From NCBI RefSeq assembly GCF_001730295.1, contig NZ_MIKA01000023.1, forward strand, positions 124,001-188,000: DNA of 64,000 nucleotides, written 5' to 3'. This document shows, piece by piece, positions 52,635 through 64,000 of this stretch. Position 1 is the first letter of the stretch; each line of letters starts with the position of its first letter. The notes below the pieces were generated by a model. The model was given only the letters and a program-made list of their open reading frames with translations. It was not told the DNA's origin and did not search any database. Made by a program: the position numbers and the translations under genes. This DNA is from Enterococcus plantarum (GTDB lineage Bacteria; Bacillota; Bacilli; Lactobacillales; Enterococcaceae).

Positions 52635-55600
52635 TTATGCATATAAATTATCATTTATAACTTCTACAATGGTATCGACATCATCTTTAAAAATCTGCTT
52701 CATTCGATTATACCCACCACTATCTTCAAAAAGTTGATTTTCCTCAAAAAACTCTTTCGCAGTTGGAGCAAGCACTGTTGTTTGAAGAAGTTGCTTTTCA
52801 ATACGATTTAACCAACTTTCCTGTATATTCGTCCAGTCTGACATTTGATAAACTTTTTCCATTGCATTTTTAATTCGTTGCTCATGAGGTACCAATGGAC
52901 TTCCTAACGCAGCTTGACGAATAAAACTGATAATATCAGCAGCAATTGTTTCTTTTTTTTCTTTTTTCCAAGCAGACTGTAAGTCTTTTTCATCAAAGTG
53001 CTTTTCTTTTAACGTCAATCGAATACTTCTCAAGTCGACTATTGTCAATTCTTTTGGTCGTTTTACAACAATTTGTAATGCAGGAATCAAGTTCATATTT
53101 TCTCTTATAAATCGATTAAAACTATCTAAATAATCTCCGGGTCTTTCATTCCCTTCTCCATACCCGCGTGTTTCATCAATAAACGTATCTTTATGATTTG
53201 AGATGTACATAGAATAGCGAACATTTTTTGACTGAGCCATTCGTTCAATTTGTTTCACTTGAGATTGTAGTTCTACTTTACTCATTTCTTTTAAATTTTG
53301 CAACCATTTATCAATGGAATCTACATTATTTCTCTCCATAAACTCTTCCTCTTGCTTTTCAGTTAAGGATTGCTTTTTTCGTTGTAGCTTTGCAATCAAT
53401 TCTTTCTTATAAAAATTGAACTCTTCCTCTGATTTTGATTGAAGACTTTCATCTAACAAGTAAGTAATTGAATGGTTTGGATTCTTAACGACTGGTTTCA
53501 TATCAGAAATTTTCTGTAAACCATCATATAAATGTACAGCATCGTAGATTTTAAATGATTCTTTTCCGATACGCTTACACAACCTTGTTGCTCTTCCTAA
53601 CATTTGGTCGTAAAGAATTCTTGAACGAACTCTTCTTAAGAAAACTAGATTACAGATCTCAGGAACATCAATTCCCGTTGTTAATAAGTCCACTGTCACT
53701 GCAATACTTGGATACTTTTCATTTTTAAATCGCTTAATCATTTGCCCCGAATCATAGATAGCACCTGTAATCTTTTCAATTGCATGTTCTTCAACAATAA
53801 CACCTTTATCAGAATAAATTTCTTTTAATAGTTTTACAATTTTATCTGCATGCTGATCATTTGCCGCAAATATTAAGGTCTTTTCTTCATCATTTGGATG
53901 TATATCTTCGGTTAATCGATCTAGAATTACTCGATTAAATTCTTCTGTCATCACTTTCCTATTAAACTTATCGACTTCGAATGACAGATTATCTTTAAGC
54001 TTTGTTTTATCAATTGACTGGCTTTCATTATTCCATACATCAATTTCTTCATCTTTAACAAAAGAAATACCATTCTTAGAAAGCTCAGTTTCAAATTTGT
54101 AAGGTGGTTCATGGTCTACAAGATAACCATCCACCACCGCATCGGTATAAGAATACGTATAGATTGGTTCCCCAAAAATTTCTGTTGTATGCAAAGCTGG
54201 TGTTGCTGTTAAACCTAAGACAGTAGCGTCAAAGAAGTCTATGACTCTACGATATTGACTCACGTAATCATTCTGATTCATGTATAATAAAGCCTCATCT
54301 GACATTTCTCTGTCTTCTGTATATCCTCTATGCGCTTCATCCACAATAATAAAATCATATTGTCCTATCGAAGGTTTTGATTTTTCATTTCCGCTATAAA
54401 AAAGTCGATGTACCATTCCTTGAACTGTTGAGATTTGAATCCTAGTTGTATCTTCTGGCATAGCATCCGTAACTTCTTTGACATCATAGATGTCCGAAAA
54501 AGCTAATTTTTCAATTTTCGTATCTTTTAATGCATCTGCTGCCTGTGTGCCTAACGCAGTTCTGTCTACCAAAAATAGAACTCTACGAACTCTATCGGTT
54601 TTAATTAATCGATACATCAGAGCCAGAGCAGTTCTAGTCTTCCCTGTTCCCGTTGCCATTGCGAGCAACATTCTTTCTTTATTATCTTTTAAACCAGCTT
54701 CTACAGCTTTAATTGCTTCAATTTGGTAGTTTCTTTCGGCAAACTCTGGATAGGGCTCATTTTGAAGTTCTTGATCTGCAGCTTGCTCATCACTTTTTAG
54801 TTTTTGTTCTAAATCTTTTGGGCTATGCCATGCCTCCAATGCTCTTTCAGCTTTTTGAGGTGTACGGCTATCCCAAAAGTAAATACCTGATTTTTCTTCA
54901 ATTTGTTTCAAATAAGGACGCCCATTCGTTGCATAGATAAAAGGAACTTTATAATCTCTATCAGAATAAAACAACTCAGTTCCTTCAATTGATTGAACGT
55001 TCTTAGCATATTCCTTTGCTTGTCCAATATCTCCTGGTATGTCTTTCTCATATTTCTTTGCTTCAACAATACCAATTAACTTAGTTCCATTAAACAAGGC
55101 ATAGTCTGCCCACTTATCTCCGCATCTCCATTCTGCAATTGCCATTTTTCTATTTTTTTTAGGCATCGTTTTATTTATTTTGAAATTCAGCTCTTTAGTA
55201 TCACATTCCCAACCTGCATCTCTCAATTGCTGATCAATTAATACTCTTGTATCTTTTTCGTCTAATGGGTATTGAGAAGTAAACTTCTTTGATGCCTCTC
55301 TTCTTTCCTTTTTTGTCTCTGAAGTTTGGGAGATTCCTTTTAGTAAATCTAATGTTTTCTCAAATTCTTTTTGTTGTTTTAGCAGATGGTTTTCTAATGT
55401 TGCAATTTTACTTTCTCGTATAGAATCCTCGTCCACTAAGGTTTGGAATTCAGGCGCTTTAAAGGTATGAATATCGTAAACTTCCATAAACCAGCAACCC
55501 AAATAAAAAATAAATTTGACTGATTCTTTTGCTTCATCTGTAGTACCATAATTTCCGTTATGAGCTGCTTTATTCCCTATCATTCTAACCCTATGGAAAA

Positions 55601-55844
55601 TCTCTGTAATTGACTTCGATAAAACACCTTTATTACTTAGATAATTAATTTTATCGCATTGATTAAAACCTTTAGGAATATTCATATTCTCTAATCTAAA
55701 AATTGCTTCAACCATGGCTTCACTATATTGCCTCGTTTTAATCAATGAAGCATTTGGATCTTGAAAAGCATTTCTTTGTGCAGCCTCTCCCAAATTTGCT
55801 AAATATACCCATTTTTTAGAAAAAAAACTAAAATTACTCTCCAT
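52635..55844 (-). CDS. hsdR: Type I restriction endonuclease subunit HsdR
   Basis: This 1069-aa motor-nuclease has a DUF4145-like N terminus (about 30-130), the HsdR_N nuclease with ADYALFNGTKLIGIVEAKK (D...ExK, about residues 250-270), a helicase with Walker A LAMATGTGKTRTALAL, DEAH box FIIVDEAHRGYTED, motif VI QMLGRATRLCK, and an EcoEI-type C-terminal domain. It translocates and cleaves unmodified DNA. Being separate from HsdM by a short gap and in one operon, it completes a full type I system. Confidence 0.96.
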   Translation of the reverse strand: MESNFSFFSKKWVYLANLGEAAQRNAFQDPNASLIKTRQYSEAMVEAIFRLENMNIPKGFNQCDKINYLSNKGVLSKSITEIFHRVRMIGNKAAHNGNYGTTDEAKESVKFIFYLGCWFMEVYDIHTFKAPEFQTLVDEDSIRESKIATLENHLLKQQKEFEKTLDLLKGISQTSETKKERREASKKFTSQYPLDEKDTRVLIDQQLRDAGWECDTKELNFKINKTMPKKNRKMAIAEWRCGDKWADYALFNGTKLIGIVEAKKYEKDIPGDIGQAKEYAKNVQSIEGTELFYSDRDYKVPFIYATNGRPYLKQIEEKSGIYFWDSRTPQKAERALEAWHSPKDLEQKLKSDEQAADQELQNEPYPEFAERNYQIEAIKAVEAGLKDNKERMLLAMATGTGKTRTALALMYRLIKTDRVRRVLFLVDRTALGTQAADALKDTKIEKLAFSDIYDVKEVTDAMPEDTTRIQISTVQGMVHRLFYSGNEKSKPSIGQYDFIIVDEAHRGYTEDREMSDEALLYMNQNDYVSQYRRVIDFFDATVLGLTATPALHTTEIFGEPIYTYSYTDAVVDGYLVDHEPPYKFETELSKNGISFVKDEEIDVWNNESQSIDKTKLKDNLSFEVDKFNRKVMTEEFNRVILDRLTEDIHPNDEEKTLIFAANDQHADKIVKLLKEIYSDKGVIVEEHAIEKITGAIYDSGQMIKRFKNEKYPSIAVTVDLLTTGIDVPEICNLVFLRRVRSRILYDQMLGRATRLCKRIGKESFKIYDAVHLYDGLQKISDMKPVVKNPNHSITYLLDESLQSKSEEEFNFYKKELIAKLQRKKQSLTEKQEEEFMERNNVDSIDKWLQNLKEMSKVELQSQVKQIERMAQSKNVRYSMYISNHKDTFIDETRGYGEGNERPGDYLDSFNRFIRENMNLIPALQIVVKRPKELTIVDLRSIRLTLKEKHFDEKDLQSAWKKEKKETIAADIISFIRQAALGSPLVPHEQRIKNAMEKVYQMSDWTNIQESWLNRIEKQLLQTTVLAPTAKEFFEENQLFEDSGGYNRMKQIFKDDVDTIVEVINDNLYA

Positions 55845-55911
55845 TACTTCTCCTCTTCTCTTTTCAAATCAGACAATAGATTAATTTATCGAAAAATTTC
55901 ACCACATAATA

Positions 55912-56556
55912 TCAAACTTTTTTATAAAGAATATATTCGATTTTCTTGAGTATGTTATTCCTTAAAGTATGTTCCTCTGTATTCATGGCTTTTTTAAATA
56001 CATTTTTATATTTCTCCTCGATTGAAATGAATATTAGCGAAGGATTATACAAAAAATATTGCTCTCCTTCTATGTTATTCGGCAAAATCTCCTTAGAAAT
56101 CTCAAAAGATATAGCTACCCTTCGATTAGTTTGAGCCTGATGAATTAGCGAACACCTGATATCATAATAAAATTGCTCTCCATCTTCAGCACTCGTATTA
56201 CTGATTAAGTCTGGAATTGCTTTACGATAAGCATCACATACTGAGTTACCACAATCATCAGAATAAACAAAACCATTAACGATTTGAAAATAAAGTTCTA
56301 TTAAAATACAGTTAACACTCATCAAAATAAATCCCCATTGTTCCTTATTAGGGTCTTTTTTGTCATTCCATTGCTTCATAATTGAAAAATATCGAACACT
56401 AATTCTTTTTTCCATAGCTTTAATTAATATATTTAAAAGTTGTTCTTCTTTCCCTTCAATCTCTTCTTTATGATATTCTTTCAATTTATCTTTTAGTTTA
56501 TTTACAGTATCAACATTATTGAATAATAATTCACTATTTTTGAACAATATTCTCAC
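55912..56556 (-). CDS. HEPN-like protein in front of hsdR
   Basis: This 214-aa, mostly helical protein has the HEPN RNase signature Rx4H at Arg134 and His139 (YYDIRCSLIHQAQT), preceded by a helix with GFILMSVNCILIELYFQIVN that fits the HEPN core. HEPN proteins in defence loci often cleave RNA as toxins. It is 67 bp upstream of hsdR and on the same strand, so it is probably part of the operon. Lack of a named family limits confidence to the fold level. Confidence 0.7.
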   Translation of the reverse strand: MRILFKNSELLFNNVDTVNKLKDKLKEYHKEEIEGKEEQLLNILIKAMEKRISVRYFSIMKQWNDKKDPNKEQWGFILMSVNCILIELYFQIVNGFVYSDDCGNSVCDAYRKAIPDLISNTSAEDGEQFYYDIRCSLIHQAQTNRRVAISFEISKEILPNNIEGEQYFLYNPSLIFISIEEKYKNVFKKAMNTEEHTLRNNILKKIEYILYKKV

Positions 56557-56741
56557 CTCAAAATAATTGTATCATATTTTTTTCATAAATGTATAAATAT
56601 ATAGGTATAACTAGCAATTATGTATGAAAAAAGTTAGAATCGTTAAGTTAATAACAATTCTAACTTTTAATTTTACCCACCAAATCTTGCTATATATAAT
56701 TTTGATTAGTAAAAGAAACTAATTACTATTAACTATATCCG

Positions 56742-57104
56742 TTATCTTAAGCGTTCAATTAATTGTTCTAGAGATTCAGTTAATTGTTTAATCTTAAAAC
56801 AATCTACTCTACCTAAATCTGTTTCATCCTTCTTATCTAGTATCTCTTTTAAAAACATTTCCATATCTTCAACTTCATTTGCATGAAAGTCCTTGGAGTT
56901 AATAACTCTTAGATACTCAGAATTAATAAACTTCCAAAGTAGATCAGCTTTGTTATTATCTGTAACGATATAGCGACTAATTTAATCCTCTATCAACATA
57001 GCTTTAAAAATATTATTATTTAAGTAAGAACCCACTTTGCTTCATAATACGTAATACTTCATAATCTTGGCTGAACAAACTATCTAATGATTCACCTAAA
57101 ATTA
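56742..57104 (-). pseudogene. Decayed gene between the restriction operon and sufB
   Basis: Reading toward lower coordinates, one frame gives ILGESLDSLFSQDYEVLRIM, a second gives SYLNNNIFKAMLIED then TAA (56984-56982), and the same frame continues ISRYIVTDNNKADLLWKFIN to a TAA at 56742. One frameshift and one nonsense codon would join these into about 120 residues of helical protein. I do not recognise it. Its position next to the sufB terminator suggests the edge of the inserted island. Confidence 0.55.
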
Positions 57105-57141
57105 AAAAGGCTAGGAATACTGATTTAACAGTATTCCTAGC
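57105..57141 (-). terminator. Terminator of the suf operon
   Basis: GCTAGGAATACTG / CAGTATTCCTAGC stem followed by CTTTTT on the minus strand, beginning 14 bp after the sufB stop. Confidence 0.92.
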
Positions 57142-57154
57142 ACATATTAAAGGG

Positions 57155-58549
57155 TTAACCAACAGACCCTTCCATCTCATAAGAAATCAATCTATTAAGT
57201 TCAACCGCATACTCCATCGGCAATTCCTTCGTAAACGGCTCCACAAATCCCATAACGATCATCTCAGTCGCCTCAACTTCAGTCAACCCACGACTCATCA
57301 AGTAATAAAGCTGTTCTTCCGAAATCTTCGAAACCTTCGCTTCATGCTCTAACGCCACTTGACTGTTATGAATCTCATTAAACGGAATCGTATCTGATTT
57401 CGATTTATCATCCATAATGATCGTATCACACTCAATATGTGAAATCGAGCCAGCACTATCTTTTCCAAACGTTACTTGACCACGGTAATTCACTTCACCG
57501 CCGTCTTTGGCAATTGATTTAGAAACGATCGAGCTTGATGTATTTGGCGCATTATGAATCATCTTCGCCCCTGTATCTTGAATTTGGCCTTCCCCAGCAA
57601 ATGCAATTGAAAGCATTGTGCCACGAGCCCCTTTTCCATCAAGATAAACACTTGGGTATTTCATCGTTGTTTTGGCCCCTAAGTTTCCATCGATCCACTC
57701 AACTGTTGCGCCTTCGTAAGCTTTGGCACGTTTTGTTACCAAGTTATAAACGTTATCTGACCAGTTTTGGATGGTTGTATAACGTGTATACGCATCTTTA
57801 TGAGTAAAGATCTCAACGATTGCTGCGTGTAAACTATTGCTTGTATACGTAGGTGCTGTACAGCCTTCTACGTAATGAACACTTGCGCCCTCATCAACAA
57901 TAATCAGTGTACGTTCAAATTGTCCTGTGTTTTCCGCATTGATTCGGAAGTATGTTTGTAATGGCACATCCACACGAACACCTTTAGGTACATAGATAAA
58001 CGTTCCACCAGACCAAACCGCTGAGTTTAGTGCGGCTAATTTGTTATCTGTTGGTGGGACTAATTTTGCGAAGTATTTTTTGAATATATCTGGGTATTCT
58101 TTCAACGCTGAATCGGTATCTGTAAAGATGATTCCCAATTTTTGGAATTCTTCTTTCATATTGTGGTAAACCACTTCTGATTCATATTGCGCTGAAGCTC
58201 CAGCTAGGTAAGCACGTTCTGCTTCTGGAATCCCGATTTTTTCAAAGGTTTCTTTGATTTTATCTGGTACATCATCCCAGTCACGAGCAGGTTTATCGCT
58301 GGCTCTTTGGAAATATTTGATTTTTTCAAAATCAATATCAGATAAATCTGGTCCCCATTCTTGCATGGCCATTTTGTTGAATTGTTCCAATGATTTCAAA
58401 CGGAATTCCAACATCCATTCTGGTTCTTCTTTCTTACGTGAAATTTCTCTAACAACTTCCTCTGTTAGTCCATTTCCCGTACTGAAAATTGGTTTCACAT
58501 CATCATGAAAACCAAATTGATATTCTTCTAACTCAGGTACAGTACTCAA
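57155..58549 (-). CDS. sufB: Fe-S cluster scaffold subunit SufB
   Basis: This 464-aa scaffold forms the SufBC2D complex on which Fe-S clusters are built. It has the SufB N-terminal region (about 10-180), the conserved core ending in [20 protein letters not shown], and the cluster-assembly region with [20 protein letters not shown]. It is the last gene of the sufC-D-S-U-B operon, 48 bp after sufU. Confidence 0.97.
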   Translation of the reverse strand: MSTVPELEEYQFGFHDDVKPIFSTGNGLTEEVVREISRKKEEPEWMLEFRLKSLEQFNKMAMQEWGPDLSDIDFEKIKYFQRASDKPARDWDDVPDKIKETFEKIGIPEAERAYLAGASAQYESEVVYHNMKEEFQKLGIIFTDTDSALKEYPDIFKKYFAKLVPPTDNKLAALNSAVWSGGTFIYVPKGVRVDVPLQTYFRINAENTGQFERTLIIVDEGASVHYVEGCTAPTYTSNSLHAAIVEIFTHKDAYTRYTTIQNWSDNVYNLVTKRAKAYEGATVEWIDGNLGAKTTMKYPSVYLDGKGARGTMLSIAFAGEGQIQDTGAKMIHNAPNTSSSIVSKSIAKDGGEVNYRGQVTFGKDSAGSISHIECDTIIMDDKSKSDTIPFNEIHNSQVALEHEAKVSKISEEQLYYLMSRGLTEVEATEMIVMGFVEPFTKELPMEYAVELNRLISYEMEGSVG

Positions 58550-58597
58550 ATTATCTCACGTCCTTTTCTTGATTCCTTACTGACTTCAACTTATTTA

Positions 58598-61570
<2,973 letters not shown>

Positions 61571-61584
61571 TTATCTTGTCCTCC

Positions 61585-62355
61585 TTATGCTTCTTCTTTG
61601 TATTCAATACCTAATTCTTGGCTGATTCCTGCATAGCCTTCTGCTTCTAAACGTTTGGCAAGTTCAGCACCGCCAGTTTTCACGACACGGCCTTCCATCA
61701 TGATATGCACCACATCTGGTGTGATGTAGTTCAATAGACGTTGGTAGTGAGTGATGATCAATGCACCAAAGTTTTCGCCACGCATTTCGTTTACGCCTTT
61801 TGACACAACTTTCAACGCATCGATATCTAAACCAGAATCGATTTCATCTAAGATTGCAAATGTTGGTTCTAACATCAATAATTGTAGGATTTCGTTCCGT
61901 TTCTTTTCTCCACCAGAGAAGCCTTCGTTTAAGTAACGTTCAGCCATTTCTTCTGGCATATTTAAAAGGTCCATTTTTTTGTCTAATTTTTTGATGAATT
62001 CCATTACTGAAATTTTATCGTCTTCATCACGTTTTGCATTGATTGCGGCACGCATAAATTCAGCATTTGTAATTCCTGGAATTTCACTTGGGTATTGCAT
62101 TGCAAGGAATAAACCTAAACGGGCACGTTCGTCCACTTCAAGATCTAATACATTTTCGCCATCAAACAAGATTTCGCCTTCTGTGACTTCATAATTAGGA
62201 TTTCCCATGATCGCAGCAGATAAGGTTGATTTACCTGTTCCGTTTGGCCCCATGATTGCGTGGATTTCACCTGTTTTCATGGTCAGGTTAACCCCTTTTA
62301 AAATCTTTTTATCTTCGATTGATACGTGCAAATTTTTAATTTCTAAAACGGACAT
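61585..62355 (-). CDS. sufC: SufBCD ATPase SufC
   Basis: This 256-aa ABC-type ATPase has Walker A IMGPNGTGKSTLSAAI, signature EGFSGGEKKRNEIL and Walker B FAILDEIDSGLDIDALK. It powers conformational changes of SufBD. The ATG at 62355 with GGAGGG upstream is chosen over the longer frame to 62403, which lies within the promoter region. First gene of the operon. Confidence 0.97.
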   Translation of the reverse strand: MSVLEIKNLHVSIEDKKILKGVNLTMKTGEIHAIMGPNGTGKSTLSAAIMGNPNYEVTEGEILFDGENVLDLEVDERARLGLFLAMQYPSEIPGITNAEFMRAAINAKRDEDDKISVMEFIKKLDKKMDLLNMPEEMAERYLNEGFSGGEKKRNEILQLLMLEPTFAILDEIDSGLDIDALKVVSKGVNEMRGENFGALIITHYQRLLNYITPDVVHIMMEGRVVKTGGAELAKRLEAEGYAGISQELGIEYKEEA

Positions 62356-62401
62356 GTACAATTCCCTCCAACTTAAAATTATTGTTTTATCGTTCTCATT
62401 C

Positions 62402-62430
62402 ATTTTATCCTAATTGAGAATGATAAGCAA
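62402..62430 (-). promoter_or_regulatory. suf promoter with Fur-like site in the spacer
   Basis: TTGCTT (62425-62430), 17-bp spacer, TAAAAT (62402-62407). The spacer region includes ATCATTCTCAATTA, which resembles a Fur half-box and matches the strong Fur box at 1296-1316 at many positions. Regulation by Fur is inferred. Confidence 0.65.
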
Positions 62431-62614
62431 TCTCTTTACTAGAATAATTCTTATTTAGTCTAGCTTTTCTTTGTGAAAAAATAGACTTAATTAGAATCTT
62501 TCTAAAATGGCTATCTATACTTTCATTAAAAATTACTTTTTTCCTTTTTACATGAAAACAGCCACAAAATTGAACAAAAGATCTATTTCATTTCGATATT
62601 ATTTCAACTCGAAC

Positions 62615-62655
62615 AAAAAATCTGAAACAAGCAGTTTAAGCACTTGTTTCAGATT
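62615..62655 (-). terminator. Terminator of the metQ operon
   Basis: AATCTGAAACAAG / CTTGTTTCAGATT stem followed by TTTTTT on the minus strand, 6 bp after the metQ stop. Confidence 0.92.
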
Positions 62656-62661
62656 TCATTT

Positions 62662-63513
62662 TTATTTATTTACTGGTTTTACTGATCCATCCCATTTTTT
62701 AAGAATCCAATCTTGAACTTCTTTACTGTGCAATGCATCTACTAATTTTTTGATTTTATCACTATCTTTGTCTTCTGAACGAACAGCCACAATATTTACA
62801 TAGGGTGAGTTATCTTTTTCAAGTAACACTGAATCTTTCAAAGGGTTTAAACCTGCACTATATGCAAAGTTTGCATTGATTGCGACAAGATCTGCTTCGT
62901 CATTATTATATGTTGTTGTTAGAACTTCTGGATTGATATTATGGATAAACTTCAAGTTTTTAGGATTTTTATCGATATCTTCAAACGTTGCTGTTTCTAA
63001 ATCAACCCCATCTTTGACCGTTACTAAATCAGCATCTTGTAAAATTGTAATGATACGACCCCAGTCAGATTCTGAATTTGAGGTAATGACTGTTGCCCCC
63101 TCTTTTAAGTCTTTGATATCTTTGATTCGTTTTGAATAAAGACCCATTGGCTCGATATGAATACCACCAGCATTTGCGAAATCATAGTTGTTTTCTTTAA
63201 CTTGTAAATTAAAGTAAGGGATATGTTGGAAGTAATTTGCATCGATATCGCCTTCAGCTAGGTTTTTATTTGGCAAAATATAATCATCGAATTGAACGAT
63301 TTCTAAATCAATGCCTTCTTTCTTAAGAATGGGTTTTACTTGTTCTAAAATTTCTGCATGGGGGGAAGCAGATGCGCCAACTTTTAGAACAGAAGATTCT
63401 TTTTCAGAGCCAGCTGATTGACTATCATCTGTTTTGTCTTTTGATCCACCACAAGCGACTAAGCCAAACGCCACAACTGCTAATGTTGCTAAACCGAATA
63501 ATTTCTTTTTCAT
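62662..63513 (-). CDS. metQ: Methionine-binding lipoprotein MetQ (NlpA family)
   Basis: This 283-aa lipoprotein has a signal peptide with lipobox FGLVACGG, so Cys is the mature N terminus anchored to the membrane. The binding domain has the NlpA/MetQ pattern SVLKVGASASPHAEILEQVK and NLAEGDIDANYFQHIPYFNL. It delivers L- or D-methionine to MetNI. The ATG at 63513 is preferred over the one 15 bp upstream for its spacing from GGAGG. The metI gene precedes it by 35 bp. Confidence 0.95.
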   Translation of the reverse strand: MKKKLFGLATLAVVAFGLVACGGSKDKTDDSQSAGSEKESSVLKVGASASPHAEILEQVKPILKKEGIDLEIVQFDDYILPNKNLAEGDIDANYFQHIPYFNLQVKENNYDFANAGGIHIEPMGLYSKRIKDIKDLKEGATVITSNSESDWGRIITILQDADLVTVKDGVDLETATFEDIDKNPKNLKFIHNINPEVLTTTYNNDEADLVAINANFAYSAGLNPLKDSVLLEKDNSPYVNIVAVRSEDKDSDKIKKLVDALHSKEVQDWILKKWDGSVKPVNK

Positions 63514-63548
63514 ATTTACTTCCTCCAATTGTTTTCTATTTTGATTGT

Positions 63549-64000
63549 TTATCGTTTGTCAGAACGTTTCACTAATTGATCACCGACAAATTGAATGATA
63601 AACACAATAATTAAGATTAAAACAGTAGCTATCAACGTAACGGTATTATTGTTACGGCTGAACCCTTCTTGATAAGCTAAGCCACCAAGTCCACCACCGC
63701 CAATGATTCCTGCCATTGCAGTAAAACCAATCATCGTAATTGTTGTAAGTGTCACACCAGATAGTAGTGCTGGGGTACTTTCGGGAATGAGTACTTTAAA
63801 GATTTTTTGGATTCTAGAAGCACCCATTGCATCTGCCGCTTCCAACACCCCACTGTCAACTTCACGAAACGCAATTTCAACTAAGCGAGCATAAAATGGT
63901 GCTGCTGATACGATTAATGAAGGAATTGCTGCTGTTGCGCCGATTCCTGTCCCAACTAGTTTTCTTGAGAAATCCATCAATAAGATAATCAAAACAATAT
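63549..64000 (-). CDS. metI: Methionine ABC transporter permease MetI (partial, 5' end outside window)
   Basis: The visible 150 codons are the C-terminal two thirds of a MetI permease, with the EAA coupling motif EVDSGVLEAADAMGASRIQK and helices AIPSLIVSAAPFYARLVEIA and TLIATVLILIIVFIIQFVGD. It moves methionine with the MetN ATPase, whose gene should lie further upstream. No N terminus is seen, so the start cannot be given. Confidence 0.95.
   Translation of the reverse strand, partial: IVLIILLMDFSRKLVGTGIGATAAIPSLIVSAAPFYARLVEIAFREVDSGVLEAADAMGASRIQKIFKVLIPESTPALLSGVTLTTITMIGFTAMAGIIGGGGLGGLAYQEGFSRNNNTVTLIATVLILIIVFIIQFVGDQLVKRSDKR

Overview
The window looks like chromosomal DNA of a low-GC Gram-positive coccus, most likely an Enterococcus related to the E. 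faecalis group. The evidence is an Lsa(A)-like ABC-F gene, an EfrCD-type heterodimeric exporter with a MarR regulator, pyrrolidone-carboxylate peptidase, a sufCDSUB operon in the Firmicutes order, A+T-rich codon use, and enterococcal-style intergenic hairpin repeats. Species is inference. No tRNA, rRNA, CRISPR array or intact mobile element was seen. Most genes lie on the minus strand.

Layout. 1-1.3 kb: a Fur-box-controlled unknown gene and the start of an ECF transporter S component. 1.4-3.8 kb: pcp with a DUF969/DUF979 permease pair. 4.2-6.1 kb: an Lsa-type ABC-F gene behind a roughly 240-nt leader that holds a two-codon uORF. 6.3-12.6 kb: small housekeeping and accessory genes (a nonsense-mutated VOC protein, HAD phosphatase, RpiR regulator, NagZ-like GH3, a second VOC protein, ThiT under a TPP riboswitch, a decayed gene, DUF2871). 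12.7-14.7 kb: a PAP2-LCP fusion with an M-box (Mg2+ riboswitch), terminator and promoter directly upstream. 14.8-19.6 kb: marR plus a two-gene ABC exporter. 19.9-21.2 kb: an NADH oxidase-like flavoprotein.

21.3-37.7 kb is a choline-degrading bacterial microcompartment (BMC) locus of the glycyl-radical type. It has a 346-class short CutC (846 aa) whose key residues sit at the published positions, and the activase CutD. It also has shell proteins, PduL-type phosphotransacylase, aldehyde and alcohol dehydrogenases, EutJ/EutQ/EutN-like accessories, a DMT permease, and a MerR-family regulator upstream. A MerR-style promoter with a 20-bp spacer precedes the operon. The expected flow is choline to trimethylamine plus acetaldehyde (CutC), acetaldehyde to acetyl-CoA (ALDH) or ethanol (ADH), and acetyl-CoA to acetyl-phosphate (PduL), with NAD+ and CoA recycled inside the shell. 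Oddities are a second ALDH without the catalytic Cys, a EutP-like protein without a P-loop, a EutT-like protein in a B12-independent compartment, and a shell gene with an in-frame UGA.

37.7-43.3 kb is a decaying region: a coupled pair of tiny ORFs, a frameshifted phage-type endolysin, gene remnants, and a TetR regulator with two alpha/beta hydrolases, one truncated. 43.4-57.1 kb is a defence-type island. It holds a membrane-anchored Mrr-like nuclease next to a split Upf1-like SF1 helicase, then an operon of HEPN-like gene, hsdR, hsdM, hsdS and a DUF5655-type nuclease. A decayed gene marks its right edge. 57.1-62.4 kb is the suf Fe-S cluster operon with a Fur-like site in its promoter, and 62.7-64 kb is metQ and the 3' part of metI.

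Several reading frames carry single lesions, and three of these are one-base differences in homopolymers. Sequencing error should be excluded before biology is inferred from them.
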